From Saprospiraceae bacterium (GTDB lineage: Bacteria; Bacteroidota; Bacteroidia; Chitinophagales; Saprospiraceae): 64,000 nucleotides of DNA. Shown here piece by piece: positions 61,976-64,000 of this stretch. Each line of letters starts with the position of its first letter. The first letter of the stretch is position 1. The position numbers were made by a program, and so were the translations under genes. Under the pieces are notes generated by a model. It worked only from the letters and a program-made list of their open reading frames with translations. It made no database searches and was not told the DNA's origin. The stretch lies in contig JADJVN010000022.1 of assembly GCA_016710585.1 (NCBI GenBank), forward strand, positions 15,454-79,453. The letters are read 5' to 3'.

Positions 61976-64000
61976 ATGAAAAAATTTTTTACTTTCTTAA
62001 TTGCCCTACTTTATTTGCAACTCAATGGACAGATCGTTATCAATGAGATCATGTACAATCCACCTGAATCTAATACTGATTACTTGGAGTATGTAGAATT
62101 ATATAATCCAAGCAACGCACAAATAAATATTAAAGATTATAAATTTTCAGAAGCCTTTGCCATGACATTTCCAGATACATTTATCCCAGCCAATGGGTAT
62201 ATCTTGGTATGTGTCAATGCAGTAAAATTTGATTCTGTATTTGGAATTAAAGCTATTCAATGGACTACAAATAATTTAAATAATACAAGTTAGAAAGAAT
62301 CGTCTTATTAGATGCTAATGGCACTGTATTAGATTCAGTCCGATATTATGATGCTACAAATGGCTGGAATCCTCGTGCTGATGGTGAAGGATATTCATTA
62401 GAATTATGTAGGTCAGATGCGAATAATTCTTTAAGTGATTTTTGGAAAATATCAAATTCTAATACTGGAATTCTAATTGAAGGAAAACCTCTTTATGGCA
62501 GTCCAGGAAAGGCTAATAATGTGGCTTGTGCAGAGCATTCAATAACCGTTTCAAATTTTCAATTCAGTACACCAAACTTAGAGATTTTTGTAGGGGAATT
62601 TGTAGAATGGAAAAATGCGGGAGGAACGCATAATATAAATGGTAGCCAAAACACTTTCCCAAACAACCCAGAATCATTTGGCAATGGCGCTCCAAGTTCA
62701 TCTAATTGGACTTATCTAAAACAATTCAATACAACCGGAACATATATGTATCAGTGTGATCCACATGCTGGTCAGATGCAAGGAACAATCAAAGTTAATG
62801 ACAGAAATAATGCTTATCCCAATTACCCCATTGCAAAAATCAGCACAACGAATTTTAATGGAGAAGCTGATTCAATCAATGTAAATTGCCAATTAGATGG
62901 AACTGTATATGGTGTTAATTTAAGAAATCCTGGATTACAGTTTACCTTGATTGACGATGCAAATGATGGAATAGCAGTCTTCAGTGCTTCAAAAAATTAT
63001 AACTACACAGTTAAAGAAGGTGATAAAATAAGTGTTAGAGGTAGAATTAGTCAATTTCAAGGTTTGGTTCAAATCCTTGTAGACACAGTAATAAATTTAG
63101 GTATTACAGGAACTCTGGTTAATCCTACAGTAATAACTGCATTAAATGAAAATACTGAATCACAATTAGTAAAAATCAATAATGTTAAACTTGTCGATAT
63201 TGCAGCTTGGACTAAAAATCCTCTAGGATTTACAGTTTCTATTACCGATGGAAATTCTACATATGAAGTAAGAATAGACAATGATATTAATTTAGTAAAC
63301 ATGGATGCTCCATCCGGTTTCTTCAATATCACTGGAATAGGTTCGCAGTTTGATGCAACAGTTCCTTATAATTCAGGCTACCAATTAATGCCAAGATATG
63401 TGAATGATATCAATCCATACAATCCTAGTGGAAATAATTATACAAAAGCTAATATAGGCGATGTTACACTCACGAATAGCCAAGGATTACCTGAGAAATT
63501 AGGATCAAGATATGAGTTAAATGGAATTGTCCATGGTATTGACCTCAATGGAAATATAGGAATTCAATTTACGATAATAGATGCAACTGGAGGGATCACT
63601 GTATTTAATAATATTAATTCCTTTGGATATACTGTGAAAGAAGGCGACGCAGTAAGCGTGTTGGGAAAAATTGATCATTTTAGAGGATTGACTCAAATCA
63701 TCGCTGATACTGTTATTAAATCAAGCTCTAATAATAATTTAGTGACAGCCAAATTAGTAACTGAATTAGATGAGACTACTGAAAATGAGCTCGTAGAAAT
63801 TAAAAACTTGACATTAATTGACCCAAGTGAATGGAAAGGGAATGGAACAAGTTTTAACGTTAGAGCAAGTAATGGAAGCAAAGAATTCACGATCAGAATT
63901 GATGATAATTGTGAATTATCTTCTTTATTACCAGCACAATACTTTTCATATCAAAGGTTAGGATCTCAGTTTGATGACTCTAGACCTATTTAGATGGATA
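61976..64000 (+). CDS. Large secreted lamin-tail/cupredoxin protein, two frameshifts, runs off the edge
   Basis: From ATG 61976: signal peptide (MKKFFTFLIALLYLQLNGQ), then a lamin-tail domain (IVINEIMYNPPESNTDYLEY...VELYNPS). The frame breaks at ~62290 (one base missing) and resumes ERIVLLDANGTVLDSV...WNPRADGEGYSLEL. Next is a cupredoxin fold with all type 1 copper ligands (H in GGTHNIN, C and H in YQCDPH, M four residues on). Two tandem ~190-residue OB-like repeats follow (QFTLIDDANDGIAVF.../QFTIIDATGGITVF...), each ending GSQFDxxxP. The second break is at 63988, where one T is missing before the expected PYLDG. The gene must continue right. Probably a T9SS-exported surface protein. Confidence 0.75.

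Noticed and set aside
1..64000. Insertion sequences, prophage, CRISPR array or rRNA
   Set aside because: No transposase, integrase, phage structural gene, spaced direct repeats or rRNA sequence was recognised anywhere in the window.

Overview
The window is AT-rich and looks like a Bacteroidota chromosome, probably from the Saprospiria/Chitinophagia side. The evidence is the complete gldKLMN type IX secretion (T9SS) motor locus, a PorP/SprF protein, T9SS C-terminal sorting domains on two large proteases, a succinylornithine-type arginine pathway, an ECF sigma/FecR/TonB receptor/DUF4249 cassette, and promoters of the Bacteroidota -33/-7 type (TTG...TAnnTTTG). No rRNA, insertion sequence, prophage or CRISPR array was seen.

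Layout. 1-4.8 kb (minus): arginine operon (GNAT, argG, argC, argD, argF' running off the left edge). 5-9 kb: FabH-like synthase, hybrid sensor kinase and a YwaF-type membrane protein. 9-15.2 kb (plus): LolA-like protein, GH3 protein, then bamD-rpoZ-coaBC-DUF4835-purN. 15.4-20 kb: secreted M4 metalloprotease and a beta-helix lipoprotein. 20-23.9 kb: three glycosyltransferases. 24.4-32.8 kb (minus): a small conserved gene, MBL hydrolase, YyaL-like protein, PorP/SprF, then gldK-L-M-N. 33-35.9 kb (plus): beta-barrel protein, lipoprotein, metal ABC permease fused to a DtxR-like regulator, ferredoxin. 35.9-39.9 kb: secreted S8 protease. 39.9-43.2 kb (minus): a compact exosortase locus. 43.6-49 kb: tRNA-Ser and the DUF4249/TonB receptor/FecR/ECF sigma cassette. 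49-57.6 kb: lipoproteins, tRNA-His, S46 and M1 peptidases, fhs and a TolB-like propeller. 57.6-64 kb: DUF2891 protein, tmRNA, purC, galE and a large secreted lamin-tail/cupredoxin protein running off the right edge.

The most interesting locus is 39.9-43.2 kb. A Cys-rich secreted protein ending in a VPTMTQWG/transmembrane/basic tail (IPTL-CTERM-like) sits beside a minimal 178-residue exosortase with C-R-H residues. Around it are two small membrane proteins, a lipoprotein and a short secreted protein. Two strong RNA hairpins, one abutting the first start codon and one between substrate and exosortase, suggest that expression of substrate and processing enzyme is set differently. It looks like a one-substrate sorting and anchoring system working alongside the T9SS.

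A caution applies throughout: at least ten genes are broken by single-base indels, about half of them in homopolymers. Nearly all can be rejoined by adding or removing one base, which looks more like uncorrected read errors than biological decay. Such genes are annotated here over their full extent with the break noted.
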